Shown: one piece after another, positions 1-6,983 of the stretch
How the letters are laid out: every line of letters begins with the position of its first letter
Position numbering within the stretch: position 1 is the first letter of the stretch
NCBI GenBank assembly: GCA_903856555.1
Contig: CAIOCC010000077.1
Location: 1-6,985, forward strand
DNA: 6,985 nucleotides
Direction of reading: 5' to 3'
Source: an uncultured Bacteroidota bacterium
GTDB lineage: Bacteria; Bacteroidota; Bacteroidia; UBA7662
Translations under genes and position numbers: made by a program
The notes under the pieces: model-generated
Seen by the model: only the letters and a program-made list of their open reading frames with translations
Database searches by the model: none
Told to the model about the DNA's origin: nothing

Positions 1-481
1 CATTTTCGGAGATTTGGGCATCGGTCATTTCTCGGTTTTTGACCGCAATTTGTCGAAAGGTTTGGGCGGCCTTGAGTCCCACGAGGTACGAGCCATCAAA
101 CAGCAATTGGGTGAGCGTCAGGTTGGCATTGCCCCCGTATTGAGGTTGAAATTCCAGGGCTACCGGGCCGGGTGGGGCATCGGGATTGAACAACTGTCCG
201 TTGGGAATGATGACCTTTTGGATGATGAAATTGTCGGTTAAACCGTAGGTCGCGCGGATTTGGGGTAGGCCGATGGAAGTAATTTCGCGAATCCTCGTGC
301 CGGCGGATTCGATATCATCGGTTGCATTCAGGGCGCTGTGATGGTGGTCCAAGCCGTATTGGATGGCCTGATTCAGGCTCATAGGTTGGCCTATGGTTTT
401 GTTTGTTGTCTGCGCGCCGCTCGCGATTGATTCCAACAAGAGCAAGGTGGCCAAAAAGAATCGTGTCATAGGGTGACTCAT
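1..481 (-). CDS. TolC-family outer-membrane efflux protein, N-terminal part (cut by window edge)
   Basis: This is the first 160 residues of an outer-membrane factor, the exit duct of a tripartite efflux pump or type I export system. Its 3' end lies beyond the left edge. Residues 1-23 look like a Sec signal peptide: MTRFF, a leucine-rich core, then SGA before Gln24 as a likely cleavage site. An acidic Glu17 inside the core is slightly unusual. The mature part opens with an MSLNQAIQYGL stretch, the usual first helix of TolC repeats. It continues with SIGLPQIRA and LTQLLFDGSYLVGLKAAQ, which I recognise from Bacteroidota TolC homologues. The ATG at 481 overlaps the stop of the upstream tetR gene (ATGA), suggesting translational coupling; a second in-frame ATG at 469 (MTRFF) is an alternative start. 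The periplasmic adaptor and inner-membrane pump would be expected further left. The family call is firm; the substrate is unknown. Confidence 0.9.
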   Translation of the reverse strand, partial: MSHPMTRFFLATLLLLESIASGAQTTNKTIGQPMSLNQAIQYGLDHHHSALNATDDIESAGTRIREITSIGLPQIRATYGLTDNFIIQKVIIPNGQLFNPDAPPGPVALEFQPQYGGNANLTLTQLLFDGSYLVGLKAAQTFRQIAVKNREMTDAQISEN

Positions 482-1098
482 GGTTGGTTGGGATTGAAGA
501 GGGTTTGGGCTTTGATCCAGGTGCGTAGGCCTTTGGGGGTTGCGATGCCTCGGATAAAGACGTCTTGGATGGTTTCAAATACCTTGGGCAATGGTCTGTT
601 CAAGTGACTGAAAACCAATGGATCTAGCAGAAGATTGGTGTGTTGAAGGTGCATGATGCTCACGATTTCGGCATCGATATCCGGGCGGAATAGACCTTCG
701 CGTTGCCCTCGTTCAATCAGGCGCTTAAAGATTCCCGCAATCTCCACTTGACGATAACTCTCCAGCTCGGCCCATAGTTCCGGGTAGGATTTTTGGAGAT
801 CAAAGAGCATGGTCGGGGTGAGGTTGCGCATTTTTTGAAGGCCGGTGGCCGCCATTCGGAGGAGGTTTTCGACGGCGTTTCGGCTGCCTAGTTCCAGGGC
901 CTTCATTTCGCCGCGGTGTTCCTCCAAAAAGCTGCCCAAGACACGGTGGACCAGGATCTTTTTGTCGGTATAGTGTTCGTAAATGGTCTTTTTGGAACAG
1001 CCCAATTGCCGGGCCAGTTCGTCCATGGTCATGCTTTTGAGACCATAGCGGAAGAAAAGCTCCCGGATTTGGGGGATATGTTGAGGACCTAATGACAT
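478..1098 (-). CDS. TetR/AcrR-family transcriptional regulator
   Basis: A 206-residue protein of normal TetR-family length. The N-terminal DNA-binding domain spans about residues 8-52. It contains FFRYGLKSMTMDELA, then LGCSKKTIYEHYTDKK, the classic TetR helix-turn-helix with the SKKTIYEHY recognition helix. The remaining ~150 residues are the variable helical ligand-binding and dimerisation domain, so the inducer cannot be predicted. I chose the ATG at 1098 because family similarity begins there. The frame stays open upstream to 1308, but that stretch lies over selU on the other strand and carries no domain. No Shine-Dalgarno sequence precedes the start, as is common in Bacteroidota. The gene overlaps the downstream TolC-family gene by four bases and is divergent from selU. 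It probably represses its own efflux operon through the inverted repeat at 1119-1149; this is inference. Confidence 0.93.
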   Translation of the reverse strand: MSLGPQHIPQIRELFFRYGLKSMTMDELARQLGCSKKTIYEHYTDKKILVHRVLGSFLEEHRGEMKALELGSRNAVENLLRMAATGLQKMRNLTPTMLFDLQKSYPELWAELESYRQVEIAGIFKRLIERGQREGLFRPDIDAEIVSIMHLQHTNLLLDPLVFSHLNRPLPKVFETIQDVFIRGIATPKGLRTWIKAQTLFNPNQP

Positions 1099-1106
1099 GG
1101 GAGGCG

Positions 1107-1134
1107 CGAAGGTATAGAAACTTTGAAAACCAAA
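1107..1134 (-). promoter_or_regulatory. Weak candidate promoter for tetR-tolC
   Basis: Read on the minus strand, TTTG (1134-1131) and TACCTTCG (1114-1107) give a -33/-7-like pair with one mismatch to TAnnTTTG and a 16-base spacing, a little short. It would leave only a few bases of leader before the tetR ATG at 1098. The upstream element lies within the inverted repeat, as expected for autorepression. The match is poor enough that it may be chance. Confidence 0.2.
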
Positions 1135-1149
1135 AAAGTTTTCAAGGTT
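1119..1149. promoter_or_regulatory. Inverted repeat, probable TetR-family operator
   Basis: Two 12-base arms, AACTTTGAAAAC (1119-1130) and GTTTTCAAGGTT (1138-1149), are complementary at 11 of 12 positions around a 7-base spacer, CAAAAAA. The only mismatch is 1122 against 1146. It sits in the middle of the 77-base divergent spacer between tetR and selU, which is the usual place for a TetR-family operator. Binding here could affect both directions. The symmetry is seen directly; the assignment to this regulator is inferred from position. Confidence 0.6.
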
Positions 1150-1156
1150 AAATTTT
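1122..1156 (+). promoter_or_regulatory. Possible Bacteroidota-type promoter for selU-selD-helicase
   Basis: TTTG at 1122-1125 and TAAATTTT at 1149-1156 resemble the Bacteroidota -33 (TTTG) and -7 (TAnnTTTG) elements. The second has one mismatch, and the spacing is 23 bases, at the long end of the accepted range. The -7 element ends 19 bases before the selU ATG. The inverted repeat lies between and over the two elements, so a bound repressor would block them. This is the only spacer upstream of the three plus-strand genes, so some promoter should be here, but these exact elements are tentative. Confidence 0.3.
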
Positions 1157-1175
1157 TTTATCCCTAACTTGGGCC

Positions 1176-2258
1176 ATGCAATGGTCAGCGGCCGAGAATT
1201 CGGAACCTGGGTTCCCCGCATCGGGGGCGGTTCCTTGGGCCTGGCTGGATGTTCGTTCCCCTTCTGAATACGCCGCCGGACACGTTCCGGGAGCCTATTC
1301 CCTCCCACTTCTATCGGATTCAGAACGCCATCAGGTCGGTCTATGTTTCAAGAACAGGGGATCGGCCGAGGCGGTTGATCTGGCCTGGCTCTACGTGGGC
1401 CCCAAGATTCCATGGTTGTTGCAAACCCTCCGTGTTCTTTCCGAGAAGGCGGGAATTGGGGCCAACCGTTCATGGATGGTTTATTGCTGGAGGGGTGGGC
1501 AGCGATCGATGGGGATGGAGTTGTTGGTGCGGCAGGCGGGGTTTCCGGTTCAACGCTACGCGGGCGGTTACAAGGCCTGGCGGGGCCGCATGCCAACGCT
1601 GTGGGGACAACCCTGGCGTTGGTTCATCCTGGGCGGACGGACCGGCTCGGCCAAAACCGAGGCACTCCACGATTTGGCCGCCGCCGGACATCAGGTTTTG
1701 GATTTGGAGGGCTTGGCCGGTCACAAAGGTTCCGCCTTTGGCAACCTCGGAGAAGTTCCCCAACCCAGCCAAGAACATTTCATGAATCGATTGGCCCATG
1801 GGTTGGATGGGATGGATTTGAGAAAGCCCGTTTGGGTTGAGAGCGAGAGTCGGCAGATTGGCTCCCTGCATTTGCCCGATGAATTGTACCAGGCCATGCA
1901 GCAAGCGCCGTATTTTCGCCTGAACCGCAGCATGGATTTTAGGATACGTCATTTGTTATCAAACTACGGGGCAGCCGATCCCGCGCTTTTGCGGCGGTCT
2001 TTTTTGAAGATCGAACGAAAAATGGGTCCTCAACATTGCCAACGCGCCGTTGAATACCTGGATGCGGGGGATTTGGACGCGGCGGCCCGCTTGGCCTTGA
2101 CCTATTACGACCGCACCTACGATTATGCTTTTGGTCAGCGACCTTGCCCGGATTGTGCCGTGGAACTCCGAAGCGATGCCGTGGGCCCGCGCTTGGTCAA
2201 CCTCCTCCTCAAAGCCGGGCAGCGGGTTTTTGGACCTTCCACTACAACCCCATCCTAA
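1176..2258 (+). CDS. selU: tRNA 2-selenouridine synthase (SelU/MnmH)
   Basis: A cytoplasmic enzyme of 360 residues (E. coli YbbB/SelU has 364). It replaces sulfur with selenium in 2-thiouridine at the wobble position of Lys, Glu and Gln tRNAs, through a geranylated intermediate, using selenophosphate. The N-terminal rhodanese domain spans about residues 15-140. It shows LDVRSPSEY, HVPGA and YCWRGGQRS, where Cys104 matches the catalytic Cys97 of E. coli, followed by GGYKAWRG. The C-terminal P-loop domain begins with GGRTGSAKT (153-161). It carries the family blocks DLEGLAGHKGSAFG, QPSQ and VESESRQIGSLHLP. Walker A has Ala159 where E. coli has Gly (TGSGKT). The ATG at 1176 starts just before the first rhodanese block, with no Shine-Dalgarno. 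selD follows after five bases, so the substrate-making and substrate-using enzymes are co-transcribed. The identification is secure. Confidence 0.96.
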   Translation: MQWSAAENSEPGFPASGAVPWAWLDVRSPSEYAAGHVPGAYSLPLLSDSERHQVGLCFKNRGSAEAVDLAWLYVGPKIPWLLQTLRVLSEKAGIGANRSWMVYCWRGGQRSMGMELLVRQAGFPVQRYAGGYKAWRGRMPTLWGQPWRWFILGGRTGSAKTEALHDLAAAGHQVLDLEGLAGHKGSAFGNLGEVPQPSQEHFMNRLAHGLDGMDLRKPVWVESESRQIGSLHLPDELYQAMQQAPYFRLNRSMDFRIRHLLSNYGAADPALLRRSFLKIERKMGPQHCQRAVEYLDAGDLDAAARLALTYYDRTYDYAFGQRPCPDCAVELRSDAVGPRLVNLLLKAGQRVFGPSTTTPS

Positions 2259-2263
2259 GTCCA

Positions 2264-3319
2264 ATGGCTACGGAACCTTTGCGATTAACCCAGCGAACTC
2301 GGGCTTCGGGCTGTGGATGCAAGATGCCACCCGCTCAACTCAAATCCATGTTGGAAGGATTGGAGCATGGAACACATCCGGAGGTTTTGGTGGGTTTTGA
2401 ACATGCCGATGATGCTGCGGTGATTCGTTTGCCCGGCTCCAATCAACTATTGTTATCGACGGCCGATTTTTTTAGTCCCATTGTTGACAACCCCTACGAT
2501 TTTGGCCGGGTCGCTGCGGCGAATGCATTGAGCGATATCTATGCCATGGGAGGGCGGCCCTGTTTGGCGTTGGGCTTGCTGGCTTGGCCCGTGGAGGAAT
2601 TGGGACTCGCATCGGCCGCCGAGGTGATGCGTGGTGCCCAAGATCTTTGTACCGAGGAGGGGGTGCCCCTTGCGGGTGGTCACAGCATCGTGTCATCGGA
2701 GCCGTTTTTTGGATTGGCGGTTCAGGGATTGGTGGCCGAGGATCATCTCAAAACCAACCGCGGAGCCCGCGCCGGCGACTTGTTGTATTTGACCAAGCCC
2801 TTGGGCAGCGGAATCATGGCCGCCGCGCTTCGGCAGGGGCTTTTGGAGACCCCTGATTACTACGGCCTTCTGGAACAATTATCGGTGGTCAATCGGGCGG
2901 GTGCTACCTTGGCCTTGCTTCCCGAGGTTCATGCCATGACCGATTTGACGGGTTTTGGACTTTTGGGCCATGCCCTCGAAATGTTGGAAGAGGGGGTCGG
3001 TCTGGAGTTGTGGACGGATCGGGTTCCATTGTTGGTGGGCCTGGAACATTATATACAAAAGCGCATTCTCCCAGATCAATGTTACCGCAATTGGCATCAT
3101 GTGGAAAGCAAGGTGCAGGGCATGCAAGGCGAGGATTTTGCTTGGCTATGCGATCCCCAAACCAACGGTGGTTTGTTGGTGGCGGTGGACCCCGATGCAG
3201 CGGTCAAAGTGGAGGCGGTCTTGGAAGCAGCCGGGGTCCGAGCGGCCTGTATAGGTTGTTTCAACGAGGAGCAGGAGGGAATTCGCTGCCTGAAGGCCGT
3301 ACCTTCGGCCTCGACATGA
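2264..3319 (+). CDS. selD: Selenide, water dikinase (selenophosphate synthetase SelD)
   Basis: It makes selenophosphate from selenide and ATP, releasing AMP and phosphate. It is the common selenium donor for SelU and, where present, for selenocysteine synthesis. The protein has 351 residues (E. coli 347). After RLTQ comes SGCGCK, with Cys17, Cys19 and the catalytic Lys20; Cys17 is a plain cysteine, not selenocysteine. Metal/ATP ligands line up with E. coli: Asp50 (its Asp51), Asp68 in STADFF, Asn87 and Asp91 in NALSDIYAMGG, and Asp227 in AMTDLTGFGLLGH. LAGGHSI, LTKPLGSG and CDPQTNGG are also present. I chose the ATG at 2264 because it puts these residues at E. coli numbering and lies just after the selU stop; the frame opens further upstream only within selU. 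Its TGA overlaps the helicase ATG. The identification is secure. Confidence 0.97.
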   Translation: MATEPLRLTQRTRASGCGCKMPPAQLKSMLEGLEHGTHPEVLVGFEHADDAAVIRLPGSNQLLLSTADFFSPIVDNPYDFGRVAAANALSDIYAMGGRPCLALGLLAWPVEELGLASAAEVMRGAQDLCTEEGVPLAGGHSIVSSEPFFGLAVQGLVAEDHLKTNRGARAGDLLYLTKPLGSGIMAAALRQGLLETPDYYGLLEQLSVVNRAGATLALLPEVHAMTDLTGFGLLGHALEMLEEGVGLELWTDRVPLLVGLEHYIQKRILPDQCYRNWHHVESKVQGMQGEDFAWLCDPQTNGGLLVAVDPDAAVKVEAVLEAAGVRAACIGCFNEEQEGIRCLKAVPSAST

Positions 3320-4548
3320 GTGAAGAATCTGGATTTGATCGGTTTGGGCTGCACCCCGATGTGCTGGATGGTTTGGCCGCTATGGGCTTCAAAAAACCGA
3401 GTCCCGTGCAGGAACAGGCCATCCCCCTGGTCTTGGAAGGGAAAGACCTGATTGCCTGTGCGCAGACCGGGACCGGCAAAACGGCCGCCTTTGTCTTGCC
3501 ACTCATTGATCACCTGATTTCCCACGAAAAGCGTCATCTCAGCGCCCTCATTCTAACCCCAACCCGCGAATTGGCCTTGCAAATTGATCAGCAAATCGAA
3601 GGCCTTTCCTATTACAGTCCTATTTCGTCCATCCCAATTTACGGTGGTGGAGACGGTGCCCTATGGGATCAGCAGCACAAGGCTTTGCGTCAAGGCGCTG
3701 ACCTGGTGGTAGCCACGCCGGGTCGCCTGTGGTCCTTTATGGCCACGGGGAATTTCAACTTTGATAGCTTGCGCTACCTGGTTTTGGACGAAGCCGACCG
3801 AATGCTGGACATGGGCTTCTTGGAGGATATCATGCGAATCGTTGCCCGATTGCCCAAGGATCGCCAAACCCTCATGTTTTCGGCTACGATGCCCGACCGC
3901 ATTCGCCAACTGGCCGGCAGCATCCTTCGAGATCCGGCCCAGGTGAGCATCGCTGTTTCCCGTCCAGCCGACAAAATCGAACAGATGGCTTTCAAGGTGA
4001 TGGACCCTCACAAATTGCAGGTCCTGACCGCTTTGTTAGCGGAATTCCCCTTTCGTTCCGCTCTCATCTTTTGTTCTTCCAAAGACAAAGTCAAGCAGCT
4101 TCATCAAACCCTGCGCAAAGCCGGGGTAATGAACGAGGCCTTTCACTCCGATTTGGACCAAAGCGCCCGGGAAACCCTGATGCGGGCCTTCAAAGCCGGT
4201 CGCTTACCGGTTTTGGTGGGAACCGATGTCTTGTCCAGGGGGATTGACGTGGACAATATCGACTTGGTGATTAATTACGATGTTCCCCCGGATCCCGAGG
4301 ATTATGTGCATCGCATTGGTCGTACCGGCCGGGCCGAGCGCAACGGCCGTTCCATGACCATGGTCAACCCCATGGACCTGCGACGCTGGAAAAGAATCGA
4401 AGAATTGGTGGGACGCAGCCTACCATGGACCGAACGCCCCTTGTGTGGTTGGACCGAATCGCCTGCCAATTCAGCGGGAAGCGGTGAAAACCGAGGCGGC
4501 CGTCCGCATCGTAAGCCGGGGTATCGCCCAGGCCGTACCAAGAAATAA
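3316..4548 (+). CDS. DEAD-box ATP-dependent RNA helicase (RhlE-like)
   Basis: A 410-residue ATP-dependent RNA-remodelling enzyme of the cytoplasm, typically acting in ribosome assembly, RNA decay or cold adaptation. All core motifs are visible: Q motif GFKKPSPVQEQAIP (24-37), motif I AQTGTGKT (49-56), PTRELA (82-87), TPGR (134-137), DEAD (158-161), SAT (189-191), ALIFC (249-253), TDVLSRGIDV (303-312) and HRIGRTGR (332-339). A short, basic, Gly/Arg-rich tail (about 386-410, ending RPGRTKK) probably binds RNA and resembles RhlE-type proteins more than DeaD, which has a folded C-terminal domain. The ATG at 3316 overlaps the selD stop (ATGA), implying coupled translation; the frame continues upstream only inside selD. 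Family is certain; the RNA target is unknown. Placement after selU-selD hints at a link with tRNA or RNA metabolism but may be incidental. Confidence 0.95.
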   Translation: MSEESGFDRFGLHPDVLDGLAAMGFKKPSPVQEQAIPLVLEGKDLIACAQTGTGKTAAFVLPLIDHLISHEKRHLSALILTPTRELALQIDQQIEGLSYYSPISSIPIYGGGDGALWDQQHKALRQGADLVVATPGRLWSFMATGNFNFDSLRYLVLDEADRMLDMGFLEDIMRIVARLPKDRQTLMFSATMPDRIRQLAGSILRDPAQVSIAVSRPADKIEQMAFKVMDPHKLQVLTALLAEFPFRSALIFCSSKDKVKQLHQTLRKAGVMNEAFHSDLDQSARETLMRAFKAGRLPVLVGTDVLSRGIDVDNIDLVINYDVPPDPEDYVHRIGRTGRAERNGRSMTMVNPMDLRRWKRIEELVGRSLPWTERPLCGWTESPANSAGSGENRGGRPHRKPGYRPGRTKK

Positions 4549-4550
4549 TC

Positions 4551-6983
4551 TTAACTGCCGCAGGCTTCGCAGGCATCCGGGTTGTCCAGGGAACAAGCAA
4601 CCTGGGCCAGGGCTTCGTCTTTGTTGAGCAAGGAAGCCGTAATGGGAGCGGACCCGACTACAGGGGCGTCCATGCTGGGCATGGCGGCAACCTGGGCTAC
4701 CGGAGCTTGTTGAACCTGCTGACTGTCCAAGGTGAATTTGACCGCATTGACCGCCGCTTTGGTACGTAGGTAGTACATGCCCGTTTTGAGTCCTGCCTTC
4801 CAAGCATAGAAATGCATGGAGGTTAGTTTGGCAAAATTGGCGTTGGGCATGAAAATGTTCATGCTCTGGCTTTGGCAGATGTAGGCACCACGACCGGCGG
4901 CCATATCAATAATGGCCTTCTGGGAAATTTCCCAAGCGGTTTTGTAAAGAGCCTTGAGATGTTCAGGAATTTCTGGGATGTTTTGGACCGAACCGTTTTG
5001 GGCGATGATTTTGTTTTTGAGATCCAGCGACCATACACCGGCATCAATCAAATCCCTGAGCAGGTGTTTGTTAACCACCACAAATTCTCCGCTGAGCACC
5101 CGTCGGCTGTAGAGGTTGGAGGTGTAAGGTTCAAAACACTCGTTGTTCCCTAGGATTTGGCTGGTAGACGCGGTCGGCATGGGCGCCAACAAAAGGCTGT
5201 TCCGTACCCCGTGTTGTGCCACCTGGGCCTTGAGGCCGGTCCAGTCCCAACGGGGACCGGGTTGAACCCCCCACATATCGTATTGAAAAACGCCTTTGGA
5301 AACCGGGGAACCCGCATACGTCTCGTAGGTTCCATGCTCTTTGGCTAGGTCCATCGAGGCCGTCATGGCTCCAAAATAAATGGTCTCAAAAATCTCGCGG
5401 TTCAGCGCAGCCGCTTCTTCGGACTCGAAGGCATAACGCATGGTGATAAAGACATCCGCCAAACCTTGGATCCCAATCCCGATGGGACGATGCCTGAAAT
5501 TGGAATTGCGGGCCTCGGGAACCGGGTAATAATTGATATCAATGATCCGGTTGAGGTTACGGGTAATCGTTTGGGTGATTTCAAAAAGGCGCTGGTGGTC
5601 AAAAGTCAAATCGGGTTTGACAAAGCGGGGCAGGGCAATGGAAGCCAGGTTGCAGACCGCAACTTCGTCCGCGCTGGTGTATTCCACAATCTCGGTGCAG
5701 AGGTTGCTGGACTTGATAGTGCCTAGGTTTTGTTGGTTGCTCTTGCTATTGCAGGCATCCTTGTACAGCATGTACGGGGTCCCGGTTTCGATTTGGGATT
5801 CCAAGATGGCAAACCACAGGTCCTGGGCCTTGATGGTTTTGCGGGCCCTTTCCTCTTTTTCGTAGCGTAGGTAGAGGTTTTCAAATTCCTCCCCCCAGCA
5901 TTCATGCAGGCCAGGGGCCTCGTTGGGACAAAAGAGGGACCATTCGCCGTTCTGCTCCACTCGTTTCATGAACAAGTCCGGAATCCAGAGCGCGTAGAAA
6001 AGATCGCGGGCCCTCAGTTCCTCCTTGCCATGGTTCTTTTTGAGTTCCAGAAAATCAAAAATATCGGCGTGCCAAGGCTCCAAATAAATGGCAAAAGAAC
6101 CTTTGCGCTTGCCGCCGCCCTGGTCTACATACCTTGCCGTATCGTTGAAAACCCGAAGCATGGGCACAATCCCGTTGGAGGTACCGTTCGTTCCCTTGAT
6201 GTAGGAACCGGTCGCCCGCAGGTTGTGGATGCTGAGGCCTATACCGCCCGCACTTTGGGAGATTTTGGCGGTTTGTTTGAGGGTATCGTAAATCCCGTCA
6301 ATCGAGTCATCCTGCAGGGCAAGGAGAAAGCAACTCGAAAGCTGAGGTTTGGGGGTCCCGGCATTGAACAAGGTGGGGGTGGCGTGGGTGAACCAACGCT
6401 CGCTGAGCAATTCGTAGGTATGCAGTGCCGAGGCAATATTCTCTTTATGAATGCCAACGGCCACCCTCATCAGCATGTGCTGAGGTCTTTCGACCACTTT
6501 GCCGTCGATTTTGAGCAAATAAGAGCGTTCCAGGGTTTTGAATCCAAAATAATCGTACTCAAAATCCCTGGAATAGATGATCGCTGAATCCAGGGCTTCG
6601 GCGTGGGCCTCAATGACCTCCATGACATCGTTGGCAATCAGGGCCGCTGGGGACGAGGTCGCCGGGTCGATGTAACCGTGCAAATCCCGCATGGTTTCGC
6701 TAAACGATTTCTTGGTCTCCTTGTGGAGATTGGAAATGGCAATGCGTGCGGCCAACACCGCATAATCCGGGTGGGCCGCCGTGAGGGCCGCGGCCGTTTC
6801 TGCGGCTAAATCGTCCAATTGCACCGTGCTTACCCCATCGTACAATCCGTTGATGACCTTTTTGGCCACTTCCACGGGTTGAACATGTCGGGGGTCCAGT
6901 CCATAGCACAGCCGTTCAATACGGGTCGTGATTTTGTCGAATTTGACTTCTTCGCGTCTTCCGTCTCTTTTGAGGACTTGCAT
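4551..6983 (-). CDS. nrdA: Class Ia ribonucleoside-diphosphate reductase, large (alpha) subunit
   Basis: It reduces ribonucleoside diphosphates to deoxyribonucleotides for DNA synthesis, with a radical-generating beta subunit (NrdB, not in the window). An 810-residue eukaryote-like R1. An N-terminal ATP-cone (about 1-90, MQVLKRDGRREEVKFDKI) includes Asp57, the dATP-inhibition residue of mammalian R1. Catalytic residues fall at human RRM1 numbering: Cys218 (SSCFLL), Asn427, Cys429 and Glu431 (SSNLCTEI), Cys444 (AVCNLASI) and radical-transfer Tyr737-Tyr738 (GMYYLRT). A flexible Ala/Pro/Val/Gln-rich linker (about 752-796) leads to the redox tail CSLDNPDACEACGS, with shuttle cysteines 805 and 808. 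The length exceeds human (792) mainly in this linker. The ATG at 6983 lies two bases from the window edge and is supported by the matching numbering; the promoter is outside. The stop is two bases from the convergent helicase stop. Confidence 0.97.
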   Translation of the reverse strand: MQVLKRDGRREEVKFDKITTRIERLCYGLDPRHVQPVEVAKKVINGLYDGVSTVQLDDLAAETAAALTAAHPDYAVLAARIAISNLHKETKKSFSETMRDLHGYIDPATSSPAALIANDVMEVIEAHAEALDSAIIYSRDFEYDYFGFKTLERSYLLKIDGKVVERPQHMLMRVAVGIHKENIASALHTYELLSERWFTHATPTLFNAGTPKPQLSSCFLLALQDDSIDGIYDTLKQTAKISQSAGGIGLSIHNLRATGSYIKGTNGTSNGIVPMLRVFNDTARYVDQGGGKRKGSFAIYLEPWHADIFDFLELKKNHGKEELRARDLFYALWIPDLFMKRVEQNGEWSLFCPNEAPGLHECWGEEFENLYLRYEKEERARKTIKAQDLWFAILESQIETGTPYMLYKDACNSKSNQQNLGTIKSSNLCTEIVEYTSADEVAVCNLASIALPRFVKPDLTFDHQRLFEITQTITRNLNRIIDINYYPVPEARNSNFRHRPIGIGIQGLADVFITMRYAFESEEAAALNREIFETIYFGAMTASMDLAKEHGTYETYAGSPVSKGVFQYDMWGVQPGPRWDWTGLKAQVAQHGVRNSLLLAPMPTASTSQILGNNECFEPYTSNLYSRRVLSGEFVVVNKHLLRDLIDAGVWSLDLKNKIIAQNGSVQNIPEIPEHLKALYKTAWEISQKAIIDMAAGRGAYICQSQSMNIFMPNANFAKLTSMHFYAWKAGLKTGMYYLRTKAAVNAVKFTLDSQQVQQAPVAQVAAMPSMDAPVVGSAPITASLLNKDEALAQVACSLDNPDACEACGS

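Noticed and set aside
14..241. Small plus-strand open frame at the left edge
   Set aside because: It is antisense to the TolC-family coding sequence, whose signal peptide and family blocks are clear on the minus strand.
1099..1308. N-terminal extension of the TetR protein by 70 residues to an upstream ATG
   Set aside because: The added part has no family similarity, crosses the inverted repeat and promoter region, and overlaps the 5' end of selU. TetR homology begins right after the ATG at 1098.
1470..1952. Minus-strand open frame of 160 codons antisense to selU
   Set aside because: The translation is Pro/His/Gln-rich with no domain, as expected from reading the opposite strand of a GC-rich coding gene. 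SelU covers the region fully.
2144..2263. Longer start for SelD inside selU
   Set aside because: The ATG at 2264 places Cys17 and Lys20 at E. coli numbering, and the upstream codons are only selU read in another frame.
3010..3315. Longer start for the helicase inside selD
   Set aside because: The extension is selD in a shifted frame with no helicase similarity. The ATG at 3316 lies just before the family's N-terminal region and overlaps the selD stop.
4556..4575. Possible terminator hairpin just after the helicase stop (TGCCGC / GCAGGCA with a bulge)
   Set aside because: The stem is only about six pairs with a bulge, has no T-run after it, and lies in the conserved codons of the nrdA redox tail, which explain the bases.
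5904..6587. Plus-strand open frame of 227 codons antisense to nrdA
   Set aside because: It lies wholly inside the confidently identified nrdA gene in a complementary phase. Its translation shows no recognisable domain and no promoter or start context supports it.
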